Part shown: positions 27,852-37,630 of the stretch, in pieces
Numbering within the stretch: the stretch's first letter is position 1
How the letters are laid out: every line of letters begins with the position of its first letter
Assembly: GCA_947501555.1 (NCBI GenBank)
Contig: CANMWG010000001.1
Span: 1,736,001 to 1,800,000, forward strand
Source of the DNA: an uncultured Paracoccaceae bacterium
Lineage (GTDB): Bacteria > Pseudomonadota > Alphaproteobacteria > Rhodobacterales > Rhodobacteraceae
Length of the DNA stretch: 64,000 nt
Reading direction: 5' to 3'
The notes under the pieces: generated by a model
What the model was told of the DNA's origin: nothing
What the model saw: the letters and a program-made list of their open reading frames with translations, nothing else
Database searches by the model: none
Position numbers and translations under genes: made by a program

Positions 27852-29063
27852 ATGGCATCATTACCCACGATCCGATTTCTGGATCGGACCACACCACCCC
27901 ATATCATCACGTTGATCCTGATTACGGGTATCGCAGCACTGAACATGTCGATCTTCTTGCCGTCACTGGCGGGAATGACCCGTTACTTCAATACGGACTA
28001 TGCGATCATGCAGATCGCATTATCGGGGTATTTGGCCGCGACCGCATTGCTGCAAATCTTCATCGGGCCAATCTCGGACCGGTACGGACGACGGATTATC
28101 GTTCTTGGTTCGCTAGCCATTTTCATCATCGCAACCTTAGGGACATTGATCTCAACAACCGTGGAAGTCTTCCTTTTCTTTCGGATCATGCAAGCCGCCG
28201 TCGCCTCATCTATGGTGCTCAGCCGGGCCATCGTCCGTGATATCGTGCCACAAGAAGAGGCCGCATCCCGGATCGGTTATGTCACGATGGGGATGGCATT
28301 GGTGCCAATGTTTGGTCCCATGGTCGGAGGCGCGTTAGATCAAATGTTTGGCTGGCAAGCCACATTTATGTTTCTTGCTCTTATGGGCTGTCTGATCTTT
28401 GCTCTATGTTATTTTGACTTGGGCGAAACCGTTGCCAAAGGCGGCCTGAGCTTCCGCGAACAGGTCAAAAGCTACCCCGAACTCTTCCGCTCGCCGCGCT
28501 TCTGGGGCTATGTCTCATGCGCCGCCTTCAGCGCGGGCGCGTTCTTTGCACTCCTTGGCGGCGCATCTTTCGTGGGCAACACCCTCTTTGGGCTGTCGCC
28601 CGTCTGGAACGGTGTCGCACTAGGGGCCCCTGCAATTGGGTACGCGTTGGGGAATTTTTTATCAGGGCGGTTCTCGGTCCGGTTCGGGATCAACACGATG
28701 GCGCTTATCGGGACCGGTTTGACCATCGTGGGCCTGAGCCTGTCTGCAATATTGACCGTCAGCGGATTTAACCACCCACTGAACTTCTTTGGCTTTTGCA
28801 CCTTCATGGGGCTCGGCAACGGGATGACACTGCCCAATGTCGTCGCAGGCTCTATCTCAGTACGCCCACATCTTGCGGGTACCGCAAGCGGGCTGGGCGG
28901 CGCGATCATGGTCGGCGGCGGGGCGGGCTTATCGCAATTTGCAGGCGGTATGCTGACCCAAGAGACCGGGACGCTCCCACTGCAGCTCTTGATGCTCGGG
29001 GTCTCAATCTTGGCCATGTTATCTGTCGTATTCGTTATCTGGCGGGAAAAACAGATCGCTTGA
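27852..29063 (+). CDS. Multidrug efflux MFS transporter, Bcr/CflA family
   Basis: A 403-aa inner-membrane drug:proton antiporter-type protein with about 12 hydrophobic segments. The DHA1 motif A is clear between helices 2 and 3 (GPISDRYGRRIIVLG, near residue 74), and motif C-like Pro/Gly-rich DNA-encoded helix 5 contains MALVPMFGPMVGGALDQ near 150. The family exports bicyclomycin, sulfonamides or other small compounds, and some members export amino acids. It is divergent from pccB and 51 nt upstream of pccR on the same strand. It may respond to PccR, which would suggest export of a propionate-linked metabolite, but this is inference. Confidence 0.87.
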   Translation: MASLPTIRFLDRTTPPHIITLILITGIAALNMSIFLPSLAGMTRYFNTDYAIMQIALSGYLAATALLQIFIGPISDRYGRRIIVLGSLAIFIIATLGTLISTTVEVFLFFRIMQAAVASSMVLSRAIVRDIVPQEEAASRIGYVTMGMALVPMFGPMVGGALDQMFGWQATFMFLALMGCLIFALCYFDLGETVAKGGLSFREQVKSYPELFRSPRFWGYVSCAAFSAGAFFALLGGASFVGNTLFGLSPVWNGVALGAPAIGYALGNFLSGRFSVRFGINTMALIGTGLTIVGLSLSAILTVSGFNHPLNFFGFCTFMGLGNGMTLPNVVAGSISVRPHLAGTASGLGGAIMVGGGAGLSQFAGGMLTQETGTLPLQLLMLGVSILAMLSVVFVIWREKQIA

Positions 29064-29070
29064 CGCGTCA

Positions 29071-29106
29071 TTTGCAGTTGCTAAACCTGTTTAGCAAATC
29101 TGCAAA
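29071..29106. promoter_or_regulatory. Nested palindromic operator before pccR (autoregulation)
   Basis: The inner arms TTGCTAAA (29078-29085) and TTTAGCAA (29090-29097) flank a CCTG spacer; outer arms TTTGCAG (29071-29077) and CTGCAAA (29100-29106) add a second, nearly concentric palindrome. It is 8 nt from the pccR start codon and shares the TTTGCAAA-like motif found at pccB, so PccR probably controls its own gene. Confidence 0.72.
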
Positions 29107-29114
29107 GGTGCCCT

Positions 29115-30515
29115 ATGGCCAATCAAAAACTCTACGCTGGTGCAAAACTACGCGAACTGCGCGGACGGCTGTCGCTGACCCAAAAGGATTTTGCCGAAAG
29201 GTTGGGTGTATCCCTCCCCTACCTCAATCAAATGGAAAACAACAACCGGCCCGTGTCGACCGCTGTGGTCCTGGGGTTAGCGCAAGAGTTTGGGTTTGAC
29301 GTAACCGAACTACAAGCCGGCGACGAAGCACGGCTGGTCAGCGACATGCGCGAAGCACTGGCCGACCCCGTGTTCACCGGCACCGCCCCTGCGCTTGCTG
29401 ATCTGCGGCTTGCGGCCGCCAACGCACCTTCGCTCGCCCGTGCCTTGCTTGATCTGCACGCGGCCTACCGGCAAACCCACGAACGGCTTGCGTCACTTGA
29501 TGAAGCCTTGGGCCGCGAAGATGCCCGCCTGCAACCCAGCCCCTGGGAGGAGGTGCGCGATTTCTTCCACTACTGCGACAACTACATCGACGCCGTAGAT
29601 CGCAGCGCCGAGCGTTTCGCCAACCAGCGCAAACCCCATGAAACCATGGCCGAGGCGGTTATCCGCACTCTCACAGCCCAGCACATCAACGTCGTTTTCG
29701 CCGACACCGAAACCGTCCGGCATTTCGACCCGGACAGCAAAACGCTGACGATTTCACAACGCAGCAACCCGGCCACACAGACCTTTCAATTACTTCTGCA
29801 ATTGGCTCTTTTGAACCAAGGGCCTCTCATCGACGCCACGCTTGATCTGGCACGATTTCAATCAAGCGAAGCACGCGGCATCGCCAAGGTCGGGCTGGCC
29901 AATTACTTTGCCGGGGCCGCACTGATGCCATACGCGGCCTTTCTTCAGGCGGCGCAAGATACCAGGCACGACCTTGAAATCCTCGCCGCGCGGTTTGGGG
30001 CGTCTTTGGAACAGGTGGCACACCGGCTGTCGACAATGCAACGGCCCGGGGCCAAGGGGATCCCCTTTTTCTTTGTGCGGGTGGATCAGGCTGGCACGAT
30101 CACCAAGCGACACTCTGCCACGACCTTGCAATTCGCACGCTACGGCGGGGCATGCCCGCTGTGGAATGTGCATCAAGCCTTTGAACTGCCGGGACAATTC
30201 CTGCGACAACTGGCCGAAACACCCGATGGCGCCCGCTATTTTTGCCTCGCCCGGGACGTCAGCAAATCAGGCGGCGGCTACAACATCCCCACCCGGCGCT
30301 ATGCTATTGGATTGGGCTGCGAAGTGAAACATGCCGCCCATCTGGTCTACGCCGATCACATGGATGTGGGGGCCGCCGATGCCTATGCACCAATTGGGAT
30401 TTCCTGCCGGATTTGCGAAAGGCGAAACTGTCACCAACGGGCGGTTCCTCCGTTGGAAAGACAGCTGCGGGTCGATCCGAATAGGCGAGGTACGCTGCCC
30501 TATCAGCTTGACTAA
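29115..30515 (+). CDS. pccR: PccR, short-chain fatty acyl-CoA-responsive transcription factor (ScfR family)
   Basis: A 466-aa regulator that, in R. sphaeroides, senses propionyl-CoA and activates pccB. The N-terminal XRE helix-turn-helix (KLRELRGRLSLTQKDFAERLG, VSLPYLNQMENNNRP, residues about 9-55) is followed by a large effector region with an IrrE/peptidase_M78-like middle (LANYFAGAALMPYAAFLQAAQ) and the ScfR C-terminal domain. The conserved Cys-rich tail is GISCRICERRNCHQRA near 430. The start MANQKLYAGAK matches the family. Its own promoter carries a TTGCTAAA palindrome. Confidence 0.93.
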   Translation: MANQKLYAGAKLRELRGRLSLTQKDFAERLGVSLPYLNQMENNNRPVSTAVVLGLAQEFGFDVTELQAGDEARLVSDMREALADPVFTGTAPALADLRLAAANAPSLARALLDLHAAYRQTHERLASLDEALGREDARLQPSPWEEVRDFFHYCDNYIDAVDRSAERFANQRKPHETMAEAVIRTLTAQHINVVFADTETVRHFDPDSKTLTISQRSNPATQTFQLLLQLALLNQGPLIDATLDLARFQSSEARGIAKVGLANYFAGAALMPYAAFLQAAQDTRHDLEILAARFGASLEQVAHRLSTMQRPGAKGIPFFFVRVDQAGTITKRHSATTLQFARYGGACPLWNVHQAFELPGQFLRQLAETPDGARYFCLARDVSKSGGGYNIPTRRYAIGLGCEVKHAAHLVYADHMDVGAADAYAPIGISCRICERRNCHQRAVPPLERQLRVDPNRRGTLPYQLD

Positions 30516-30524
30516 GCGAAAGGC

Positions 30525-31178
30525 TCAACCAGACGGCTGCCCCGCCGCACGCCATCCCGCGGCCTCGGCCTGCGCGGGCGAGCAAAACCACCGCTCGCCA
30601 TTGTTCACATTGATCGATGTACGCCCATAATTTCGACTGCCCGGCATATGATAGATGCGTCCGTTGTCTGAAATATTGCCCTTGATCGCGCAAGCCGGAT
30701 CAGGGGCATCGGGCCCGGCAGCAAGTGCGGCGCGGTAGGCGGCGGGGCGTTCAATTTCAACGGCCCAGAGCCCGCGCCCCGTAACAGCCGCGGCTTTTTC
30801 ATCGAATTCATAAAGGCTGGAGTACTGCAAATAAGCCCAAGCCCACCCCTCTTGCACAAGCGTCTCACCAATATCGACATTCTGGGCCTGACAGCGTGCG
30901 ACGATGCGCTCATAACGGTCCACATCCTGCGTGGTACACTGGACCCATTGCCCTTCAAACCGGTCCCGAACCTGGTCACGGGCCCAACGCCCGCAGTCCC
31001 ACTCTTCACCGTCCGCCGCGCAAGGTTGACCTATCTCGGGCGCATCAACACCAAATAGCCGGACACGGACATCACCAACATCAAAAGTATCGGCGTCAAT
31101 GACGCGCAAGACACCTTCAAAGGCTACGGCAGGCAAAGGCAGGGCAAGCATACAGAGTGCCAGAAGAAAACGAAACAT
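30525..31178 (-). CDS. Secreted thermonuclease-like (SNase) protein
   Basis: A 217-aa protein with a Sec signal (FRFLLALCMLALPLPAVAF) and a staphylococcal-nuclease-like OB-fold: VLRVIDADTFDVGDVRVRLFG with VDAPEIGQ near residue 45, then QDVDRYERIVARC near 87 and LVQEGWAWAYLQYSSLY near 110. The catalytic Asp/Arg/Glu pattern looks retained. The extra C-terminal part (NGRIYHMPGSRNYGRTSI, with Cys pairs) resembles a short additional motif of Rhodobacterales SNases. I start at 31178, which fits the signal; the frame opens 12 codons earlier. It probably cleaves extracellular DNA or RNA. It converges with pccR. Confidence 0.87.
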   Translation of the reverse strand: MFRFLLALCMLALPLPAVAFEGVLRVIDADTFDVGDVRVRLFGVDAPEIGQPCAADGEEWDCGRWARDQVRDRFEGQWVQCTTQDVDRYERIVARCQAQNVDIGETLVQEGWAWAYLQYSSLYEFDEKAAAVTGRGLWAVEIERPAAYRAALAAGPDAPDPACAIKGNISDNGRIYHMPGSRNYGRTSINVNNGERWFCSPAQAEAAGWRAAGQPSG

Positions 31179-31261
31179 GCCCAACCCATAGCGGCGGGCT
31201 TCGCCTGCAATCAAGACATTCCGTTAATCATTCCTAACAAATACTTAACCCCGACGAAGAC

Positions 31262-32923
31262 CTACCGTTGGGCAGTGGCCCAATGCGGATGCATCCATGG
31301 TTGGTCATTTGCGGGGGGCAACGGATTGCGCCCCAGTATATGATCCGCCACCTTTTCGCCGACCATAATCGACGGCGCATTCAGATTACCATTTGTGATA
31401 CGCGGAAAGATCGAACTATCGGCCAACCGCAAACCGTCCACGCCAATGACACGCGCCTGTGGGTCAACTACGGCCATCGGATCATCGACACGGCCCATCT
31501 TGCAAGTCCCGCAGGGATGATAGGCGCTTTCCACGTGATCGCGTATGAAGTCATCCAAAGCGTCATCACTTTGTGCAGCGTCACCAGGCTGAATTTCATG
31601 GCCGCGAAAGGGCGCAAAGGCCTTTTGCGCAAAAATCTCGCGGGTCAGGCGAATACAAGTCCGAAAATCAATCCAGTCTTGTGGGTCAGACATGTAGTTG
31701 AATTGAATACGCGGGTGATCATTGGGATCCGCCGAGCGCAGGGTGACCTGCCCACGCGAGGCCGATCGCATCGGGCCAACATGGGCTTGAAAACCATGGC
31801 CTTCCGGGGCCACCCGACCGTCATAACTGACCGCAATCGGCAGAAAGTGAAACTGGATATCGGGGTAGTCCACACCTGCGCGCGACCGAATGAAACCCGC
31901 ACTTTCAAACTGGTTAGAACTGCCCAAGCCAGTTTTCCACAACAACCATTCCGCCCCGATCCGGGCTTTACCGCGCAGGTTCCAGTAGGAGAACAAGGAC
32001 ACCGGTTTTGTTGCCGCCTGTTGGATGTAAAGCTCTAAGTGATCCTGCAGATTTTGACCAACGCCTGCACGATCGGCAACAACCTGAATGCCATATTCGG
32101 CCAAATGTGCGGCAGGGCCAATGCCGGACAACATCAACAGCTTCGGCGAATTCAACGACGAGGCGGCAACGATAACCTCAACATTCGCAGGGATCACCTC
32201 GATCTTACCGCCACGCGCGACCTCAACGCCCACAGCGCGACCATCCTCGACAATGATCCGGCGGGCAAAAGCACGGATCAGATTACAATTCGGCCGCTTG
32301 AGCGCCGGGCGCAAGTAGGCGGTTGCCGTGGACCAGCGGCGGCCTTTGTGGATCGTCGCATCAAAGGGACCAAACCCCTCTTGCTGTTCGCCATTATAAT
32401 CACCGGTAATCGGATAGCCGGCCTGCGCGCCCGCTTCGACAAATGCGCGGGTCAGAGGGTTTTTGCGGGGGCCACGTGTTACATGCAGCGGGCCATCTTT
32501 GCCGCGCCAATCGGGATTGCCGCCGTGGCCACCGTCATGCCAGGCCTCCATGCGTTTGAAGTAGGGCAACACATCGGCGTAGGACCACCCCTGTGCGCCG
32601 GTTTCGGCCCAATGATCAAAGTCCCGGGCATGGCCGCGCACGTAGATCATCCCGTTGATCGAGGATGATCCGCCAATCACCTTACCACGCGGCGTAACCA
32701 GTGTGCGCCCACCCAAATGTGGTTCGGGCTCGGTCTGCATACCCCAGTCATAACGCTTCATATTCATCGGATAGGAAAGGGCCGCGGGCATCTGAATGAA
32801 TGGGCCCGCATCGCTGCCACCATGTTCAATGACGAGCACCTGTTTACCTGCCTCGGCCAGACGATAAGCCATCGCGCATCCTGCTGACCCTGCGCCGATG
32901 ATCACATAATCAGCCCGCATCAC
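31262..32923 (-). CDS. betA: Choline dehydrogenase
   Basis: FAD-dependent GMC oxidoreductase that oxidises choline to betaine aldehyde at the inner membrane. It is 553 aa. The Rossmann motif [20 protein letters not shown] is at residues 5-24, the GMC signature [25 protein letters not shown] sequence near 78, and the active-site [11 protein letters not shown] near 466 carries the catalytic His. It is the last gene of the betI-betC-betB-betA run. The 68-nt gap to betB contains a short AGCCC/GGGCT hairpin. Confidence 0.96.
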   Translation of the reverse strand: MMRADYVIIGAGSAGCAMAYRLAEAGKQVLVIEHGGSDAGPFIQMPAALSYPMNMKRYDWGMQTEPEPHLGGRTLVTPRGKVIGGSSSINGMIYVRGHARDFDHWAETGAQGWSYADVLPYFKRMEAWHDGGHGGNPDWRGKDGPLHVTRGPRKNPLTRAFVEAGAQAGYPITGDYNGEQQEGFGPFDATIHKGRRWSTATAYLRPALKRPNCNLIRAFARRIIVEDGRAVGVEVARGGKIEVIPANVEVIVAASSLNSPKLLMLSGIGPAAHLAEYGIQVVADRAGVGQNLQDHLELYIQQAATKPVSLFSYWNLRGKARIGAEWLLWKTGLGSSNQFESAGFIRSRAGVDYPDIQFHFLPIAVSYDGRVAPEGHGFQAHVGPMRSASRGQVTLRSADPNDHPRIQFNYMSDPQDWIDFRTCIRLTREIFAQKAFAPFRGHEIQPGDAAQSDDALDDFIRDHVESAYHPCGTCKMGRVDDPMAVVDPQARVIGVDGLRLADSSIFPRITNGNLNAPSIMVGEKVADHILGRNPLPPANDQPWMHPHWATAQR

Positions 32924-32991
32924 ACGCTCCTTGTGCCTGACGGCACGCGTCGCTGCGCGAGAAGAGCCCGCAAGGGCTTGCCGAGTGCCAG

Positions 32992-34443
32992 TCAGAAGGG
33001 CGCATCAAGATCTCCCATCCGCACGTAAACACCTTTGATCTGGCTGTAATGTTCAATCGCCGCCTTCGAGTTCTCTCGGCCAACCCCAGACAATTTGGCA
33101 CCGCCAAAGGGTGCCTCGACGGGGGCATCATTGTAGGTATTGATGTAGCAGGTACCCGCCTCAAACCCAGCTGCCATACGATGCGCGCGGGTCAAATCAG
33201 CTGTGAATACACCTGCGGCAAGACCAAACACAGTATCATTCGCCCGGGCCAATACCTCTTCTTCGGTCTCAAAATCCAACACCGACATGACGGGGCCAAA
33301 AATCTCATCCCGCGCGATGGTCATATCGTCGGTGACATCAGCAAAAACGGTCGGCTCAATGAAAAACCCGCCACGGTCGACACGTTTACCACCAGTGATC
33401 AGCGTCGCACCTTCTTCCAAGCCTTTAGCAATAAAACCTTCAACAATCTGGCGTTGGCGGTCCGACACCATCGGACCAAAGTTCACGTCTGGGTCTTGCG
33501 GATCGCCCATTTTGACCCCCGCCAGCCGTGCGCTCAGACGTTCCAAGAATACATCCTTGGTGCCCTTTTGCACAAACACGCGTGTCCCATTAGAACAAAC
33601 CTGCCCCGAAGAATAGAAATTCCCCAAAATCGCACCCGAGACAGCGTTTTCCAGATCGGCATCATCAAAGATCACCAAAGGAGATTTGCCGCCCAGTTCC
33701 ATCGTGACATGCCGCAAACCATCTGCGGCAGCGGCATAAACCTTGCGGCCCGTCGGCACTGAGCCAGTCAAGGAGACTTTGTCGACCCGCGCATCGGTAA
33801 TCAAAGACGCACCGACACTGCCATAGCCTTGAAGAACGTTGTAAACTCCTGCTGGCGCGCCCGCCTCATGCAAAATTTCAGCGACTTTCAACGCGCAAAG
33901 CGGCGTTGTCTCGGACGGTTTGAACACCATGGCATTGCCACAGGCCAAAGCGGGGGCCGCTTTCCAACAGGCAATTTGGGTCGGGTAATTCCATGCGCCA
34001 ATACCCACACAAACACCCAAGGGTTCGCGGCGGGTATAGACGAAATCTTCGCCCAACGGGATATGTTCGCCAGTGATGCTCGCGATCAAGCCCCCAAAAT
34101 ACTCCAACGAATCCGCACCCGAGGTCGCATCAGCCACACTGGTTTCTTGATACGGCTTGCCCGTGTCATAGGTCTCTAAAACCGACAGATCATGGTTGCG
34201 GTCGCGCATGATCTGGGCAGCTTTACGCAGCACCCGGCCGCGCTCAGTGGGGGACCACGTGGCCCATTCCTTTTGGGCGCGCTTGGCACTGGTCAGGGCT
34301 TGTTCGATGATCGACGGGGTCGCGGCATGCAAGCGCGCGATAATGGCACCAGTGGCAGGATAGATCACCTCAATGATCTCACCGGCGGTATCTTCGACGT
34401 ATTGTCCATCGATAAAATGGCTGGCCTTAGGTTGTGTGGTCAT
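32992..34443 (-). CDS. betB: Betaine aldehyde dehydrogenase
   Basis: Oxidises betaine aldehyde to glycine betaine with NAD(P)+, completing osmoprotectant synthesis from choline. It is 483 aa, the usual ALDH length. The catalytic Glu lies in [17 protein letters not shown] (near 252) and the catalytic Cys in [17 protein letters not shown] (near 286). NADP-binding [20 protein letters not shown] is near 148. It is the second gene from the end in the bet run, 45 nt from betC. Confidence 0.96.
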   Translation of the reverse strand: MTTQPKASHFIDGQYVEDTAGEIIEVIYPATGAIIARLHAATPSIIEQALTSAKRAQKEWATWSPTERGRVLRKAAQIMRDRNHDLSVLETYDTGKPYQETSVADATSGADSLEYFGGLIASITGEHIPLGEDFVYTRREPLGVCVGIGAWNYPTQIACWKAAPALACGNAMVFKPSETTPLCALKVAEILHEAGAPAGVYNVLQGYGSVGASLITDARVDKVSLTGSVPTGRKVYAAAADGLRHVTMELGGKSPLVIFDDADLENAVSGAILGNFYSSGQVCSNGTRVFVQKGTKDVFLERLSARLAGVKMGDPQDPDVNFGPMVSDRQRQIVEGFIAKGLEEGATLITGGKRVDRGGFFIEPTVFADVTDDMTIARDEIFGPVMSVLDFETEEEVLARANDTVFGLAAGVFTADLTRAHRMAAGFEAGTCYINTYNDAPVEAPFGGAKLSGVGRENSKAAIEHYSQIKGVYVRMGDLDAPF

Positions 34444-34488
34444 GGGCGGAATGCCTCCGGCAGACGTTTGGGTGGATATGAGATCGGG

Positions 34489-35997
34489 TTATTCCCCACG
34501 GGGGAACCGTTGGTTTTCCTCAAGGATATTAAGATCCATGTGGTTGCGCATGTAGCGTTCGGATGCCTTTTGCAGCGGCTGATAGTCCCACGGATAATAG
34601 TTGCCATTACGCAGCGACTGATAGACGACCCAGCGACAAGCCTGCGAATGGCGGACATCGGCGTCAAACTTGGCCAAATCCCAGCGCGCCTCAGATTTCG
34701 CGCGCAATTGGGTCAGCGTGCCTTGGTGTGAAGGCACCTCAGCCAAGTTGTGCCGTTCATGCGGATCGGCCTCAAGATCAAACAACTGGTCTGGATCAAG
34801 CGCACAACGATTGTATTTCCATTTGCCATAGCGCAGCGATACCAGCGGGGCATAGCTGCCCTCGGCCGCATATTCCATCGCAACGGGCGTGTCGCGGGTG
34901 CCGCCCTGCCCCAGATGCACCAGGCTTTCGCCTTGGGTCCATGGCTTGACCTCGGTCATATCCACATCGGCCAGATCACATAAGGTCGGTGTGATATCAA
35001 TCGTGCTGACCGGCGTTGTGTTCAATCCTGGCGCCATGCCCGGTGCGGCAATCATCAAGGGTACGCGCGCGGACCCTTCATAGAAAGACATCTTAAACCA
35101 CAAACCGCGCTCACCCAGCATATCGCCGTGATCAGAGACAAAGATGATCACGGCCTCCTGGCCTGTGTCTTCAAGCACCTGCAACAGCGCGCCGACCTTA
35201 TCATCAATATACGAGATATTCGCAAAATATGCCTGGCGCGCGCGCTTAATATGATCGTCGGTGATGTTGAAGTTATCGCGGTCATTCGCATCCAGAATAC
35301 GCTGCGAATGGGCATCCTGTTCACCATAGGGGATCGGATCAACTTGCGGCATCAGATGATCGCAGTCCGCATACAGATCCCAGTATTTTTGGCGTGCCAC
35401 ATAAGGATCATGGGGATGCGTAAAACTGACGGTCAGGCACCATGGGCGGGCATCATGGCCACGCGCCAGATCATAAATCTTGGCCTTGGCATGGTGGGCG
35501 ACCTCGTCGTCATACTCCATTTGGTTGGTGATTTCGGCGACGCCTGCGCCGGTGACTGACCCCATATTGTGATACCACCAGTCAATCCGCTCACCGGGTT
35601 TGCGATAATCTGGGGTCCAGCCGAAATCAGGGGGATAGATATCGGTGGTCAGACGTTCCTCAAACCCGTGCAACTGATCGGGGCCGACAAAATGCATTTT
35701 GCCAGAAAGACACGTTTGATAACCCGCACGGCGCAGATGATGGGCGTAGGTCGGGATGGATGACGCAAATTCAGCGGCATTGTCATAGACCCCGGTACGT
35801 GAGGGCAATTGACCCGACATAAAAGATGCGCGGGCCGGGGCACATAGGGGCGACGCGGTATAAGCGTTGGCAAAGCGGGTGGACCGGGCGGCCAAAGCTT
35901 TCAAATGCGGCGTATGCAGCCAATCTGCCGGGCCATCGGGGAACAGCGTGCCGGTTAATTGGTCAACCATAATGATCAGAATGTTCGGCCTACTCAT
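34489..35997 (-). CDS. betC: Choline-sulfatase
   Basis: Hydrolyses choline-O-sulfate to choline plus sulfate, letting the cell use a marine algal/fungal sulfate ester. It is 502 aa with the type I sulfatase fold. The formylglycine site is the Cys of CAPARASFMSG (near residue 52), with NILIIMVDQLTGTLF at the N terminus holding metal ligands and SDHGDMLGERGLWFKMSFYE near residue 290. The C-terminal choline-sulfatase extension with the QPLQKASERYMRNH motif is present. A 4-nt overlap couples it to betI. No anaerobic/aerobic sulfatase-maturing gene is in this window. Confidence 0.95.
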   Translation of the reverse strand: MSRPNILIIMVDQLTGTLFPDGPADWLHTPHLKALAARSTRFANAYTASPLCAPARASFMSGQLPSRTGVYDNAAEFASSIPTYAHHLRRAGYQTCLSGKMHFVGPDQLHGFEERLTTDIYPPDFGWTPDYRKPGERIDWWYHNMGSVTGAGVAEITNQMEYDDEVAHHAKAKIYDLARGHDARPWCLTVSFTHPHDPYVARQKYWDLYADCDHLMPQVDPIPYGEQDAHSQRILDANDRDNFNITDDHIKRARQAYFANISYIDDKVGALLQVLEDTGQEAVIIFVSDHGDMLGERGLWFKMSFYEGSARVPLMIAAPGMAPGLNTTPVSTIDITPTLCDLADVDMTEVKPWTQGESLVHLGQGGTRDTPVAMEYAAEGSYAPLVSLRYGKWKYNRCALDPDQLFDLEADPHERHNLAEVPSHQGTLTQLRAKSEARWDLAKFDADVRHSQACRWVVYQSLRNGNYYPWDYQPLQKASERYMRNHMDLNILEENQRFPRGE

Positions 35998-36578
35998 TGG
36001 CCACCTATGCGCAATTCAGCCTGCAAAGCGGCCAACACTTGGGTCGTGGCATCCATTTGGGCAGAGCCATCACGGGCCAAACCTTGCCGTAGATAAAGCC
36101 CATCGATCAGACCCGCGATCCGCCTAGAAGCCAAGGCAGCACGCGACCCAATCAACGGGCGCAGATCATGCATAAGATTGCTGTGCAACCTGCGCTGATA
36201 AATTTGCAGCAAGCGATGAGCGTCCTCTGAGCTCTGCGCCAACACATAGAAATTCAGCCATGCCGCAATGACTTCCGGGCGGAAATTCGTTGAGGAAAAC
36301 CCGGCAGCAATCACAGCCTCTAGGCGCGCGCGATGGCCGTCAGTCCCTTGCAATGCGGTACGAACTTCTGCGGCATAAACAGCTAAAGTATGGCGCATAG
36401 CGGCCAGAAATATTTGATCTTTCCCACCAAAGTAGTGATGCGCCAAAGCCGAAGACATACCAGCACGCTTAGCAATATTGCTAACTGTTACATCCAGATT
36501 GCCCGCAGCCCCGATTTCGTCAATCGTGGCTTTCACTAAGGCAGCGCGCCGGATAGGCTCCATTCCAAGCTTGGGCAT
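35994..36578 (-). CDS. betI: Choline-responsive TetR repressor BetI
   Basis: TetR-family repressor that releases DNA when choline is present. The 194-aa protein has an N-terminal helix-turn-helix (LVKATIDEIGAAGNLDVTVSNI, KRAGMSSALAHHYFGGKDQIF, residues about 12-55) and a helical ligand domain. I start at 36578, with an AGAGGA site about 9 nt upstream; the frame opens 20 codons earlier. Divergent choX and its own run share an 80-nt intergenic region holding a perfect palindrome, the likely operator. betC overlaps its stop by 4 nt. Confidence 0.94.
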   Translation of the reverse strand: MPKLGMEPIRRAALVKATIDEIGAAGNLDVTVSNIAKRAGMSSALAHHYFGGKDQIFLAAMRHTLAVYAAEVRTALQGTDGHRARLEAVIAAGFSSTNFRPEVIAAWLNFYVLAQSSEDAHRLLQIYQRRLHSNLMHDLRPLIGSRAALASRRIAGLIDGLYLRQGLARDGSAQMDATTQVLAALQAELRIGGQ

Positions 36579-36621
36579 TTGATCCTCTTTGGGGTGGACC
36601 TGAGCACTTAAATGGATATTT

Positions 36622-36635
36622 ATTGACCCGTCAAT
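36622..36635. promoter_or_regulatory. Probable BetI operator between betI and choX
   Basis: ATTGAC-CC-GTCAAT is a perfect 14-bp palindrome in the 80-nt betI/choX intergenic region. Its TTGAC arms could also double as -35 elements facing either direction. BetI sites in other bacteria are AT-rich palindromes of this kind with a TTGA core (established knowledge in outline), so this is a good candidate for joint control of both divergent units. Confidence 0.7.
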
Positions 36636-36658
36636 CAAGAAAAAATAGGGAGACTACT

Positions 36659-37582
36659 ATGACGTTGAAATCGACACTGTCCATCTTGGCGATCTGTACG
36701 GCCGCACCTGCTCTTGCAGATTGTGACACGGTCATATTTTCCGACGTAGGCTGGACCGACATCACAGCGACCACCGCCGCAACCTCCGTCCTTCTGGACG
36801 CTTTAGGCTATGATACAGATATCAAGATCCTTTCCGTACCCGTTACCTATATCTCGCTCGCCGAAGGAGACGTTGACGTTTTCCTTGGCAATTGGATGCC
36901 TACGATGGAGGCCGACATCGCGCCATACCGCGACGCGGGCACAGTCGACACCGTCCGGGCCAATCTCGAAGGGGCGAAATATACGCTCGCTGTGAATAAA
37001 GCCGCCGCCGATATGGGCATCGTCGATTTCGCTGATCTGGCCGCGAATGCAGATGCGCTGGAAGGCAAGATTTTCGGGATTGAGCCGGGCAACGATGGCA
37101 ACCGCCTGATCATGGATATGATCGCTGATAATGCCTTTGGGCTAGAAGACTTCGAAGTCGTGGAAAGCTCGGAACAGGGTATGCTGGCACAGGTCGACCG
37201 GGCATCAGGGCGAGACGAACCCATCGTCTTCTTGGGCTGGGAACCACACCCGATGAACGCGAATTTTGAGATGTCCTATCTGACCGGTGGCGATGACTGG
37301 TTCGGGCCCAATCTGGGCGGTGCTACGGTCTATACCAACACAACGGCCGACTTTACAGAAAGCTGTCCGAATGTGGGCGCGCTGCTGACCAACCTCGAAT
37401 TCTCTCTCGCCATGGAAAACGAGATCATGGGCGCAATCCTGAACGATGGTGAAGACCCTGCTGACGCGGCCACAGCTTGGTTGTCAGCCAACCCAGATGC
37501 GTTCATGGCCTGGCTGGACGGCGTGACAACCAAAGATGGCGGCGACGCGGTGACAGCCGTCAAAGCGGCATTTGGCATGTAA
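36659..37582 (+). CDS. choX: Choline ABC transporter substrate-binding protein
   Basis: Periplasmic protein that captures choline (and possibly acetylcholine) for the ChoXWV importer. The 307-aa product has a Sec signal (MTLKSTLSILAICTAAPALA, cleaved before DCDTV) and an OpuAC-type fold: VIFSDVGWTDITATTAATSVLL, then GDVDVFLGNWMPTMEADIAP near residue 75 and FLGWEPHPMNANFEM near 192. The WMPT and GWEPHP aromatic residues suit cation-pi binding of a quaternary amine. The start at 36659 is preceded by AGGGAGA. It is the first gene of the choline import unit. Confidence 0.94.
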   Translation: MTLKSTLSILAICTAAPALADCDTVIFSDVGWTDITATTAATSVLLDALGYDTDIKILSVPVTYISLAEGDVDVFLGNWMPTMEADIAPYRDAGTVDTVRANLEGAKYTLAVNKAAADMGIVDFADLAANADALEGKIFGIEPGNDGNRLIMDMIADNAFGLEDFEVVESSEQGMLAQVDRASGRDEPIVFLGWEPHPMNANFEMSYLTGGDDWFGPNLGGATVYTNTTADFTESCPNVGALLTNLEFSLAMENEIMGAILNDGEDPADAATAWLSANPDAFMAWLDGVTTKDGGDAVTAVKAAFGM

Positions 37583-37630
37583 ACCATGGGGTCGGGCTCG
37601 TCCCGACCCTTTCCGCGAAAGGCATCAAAG

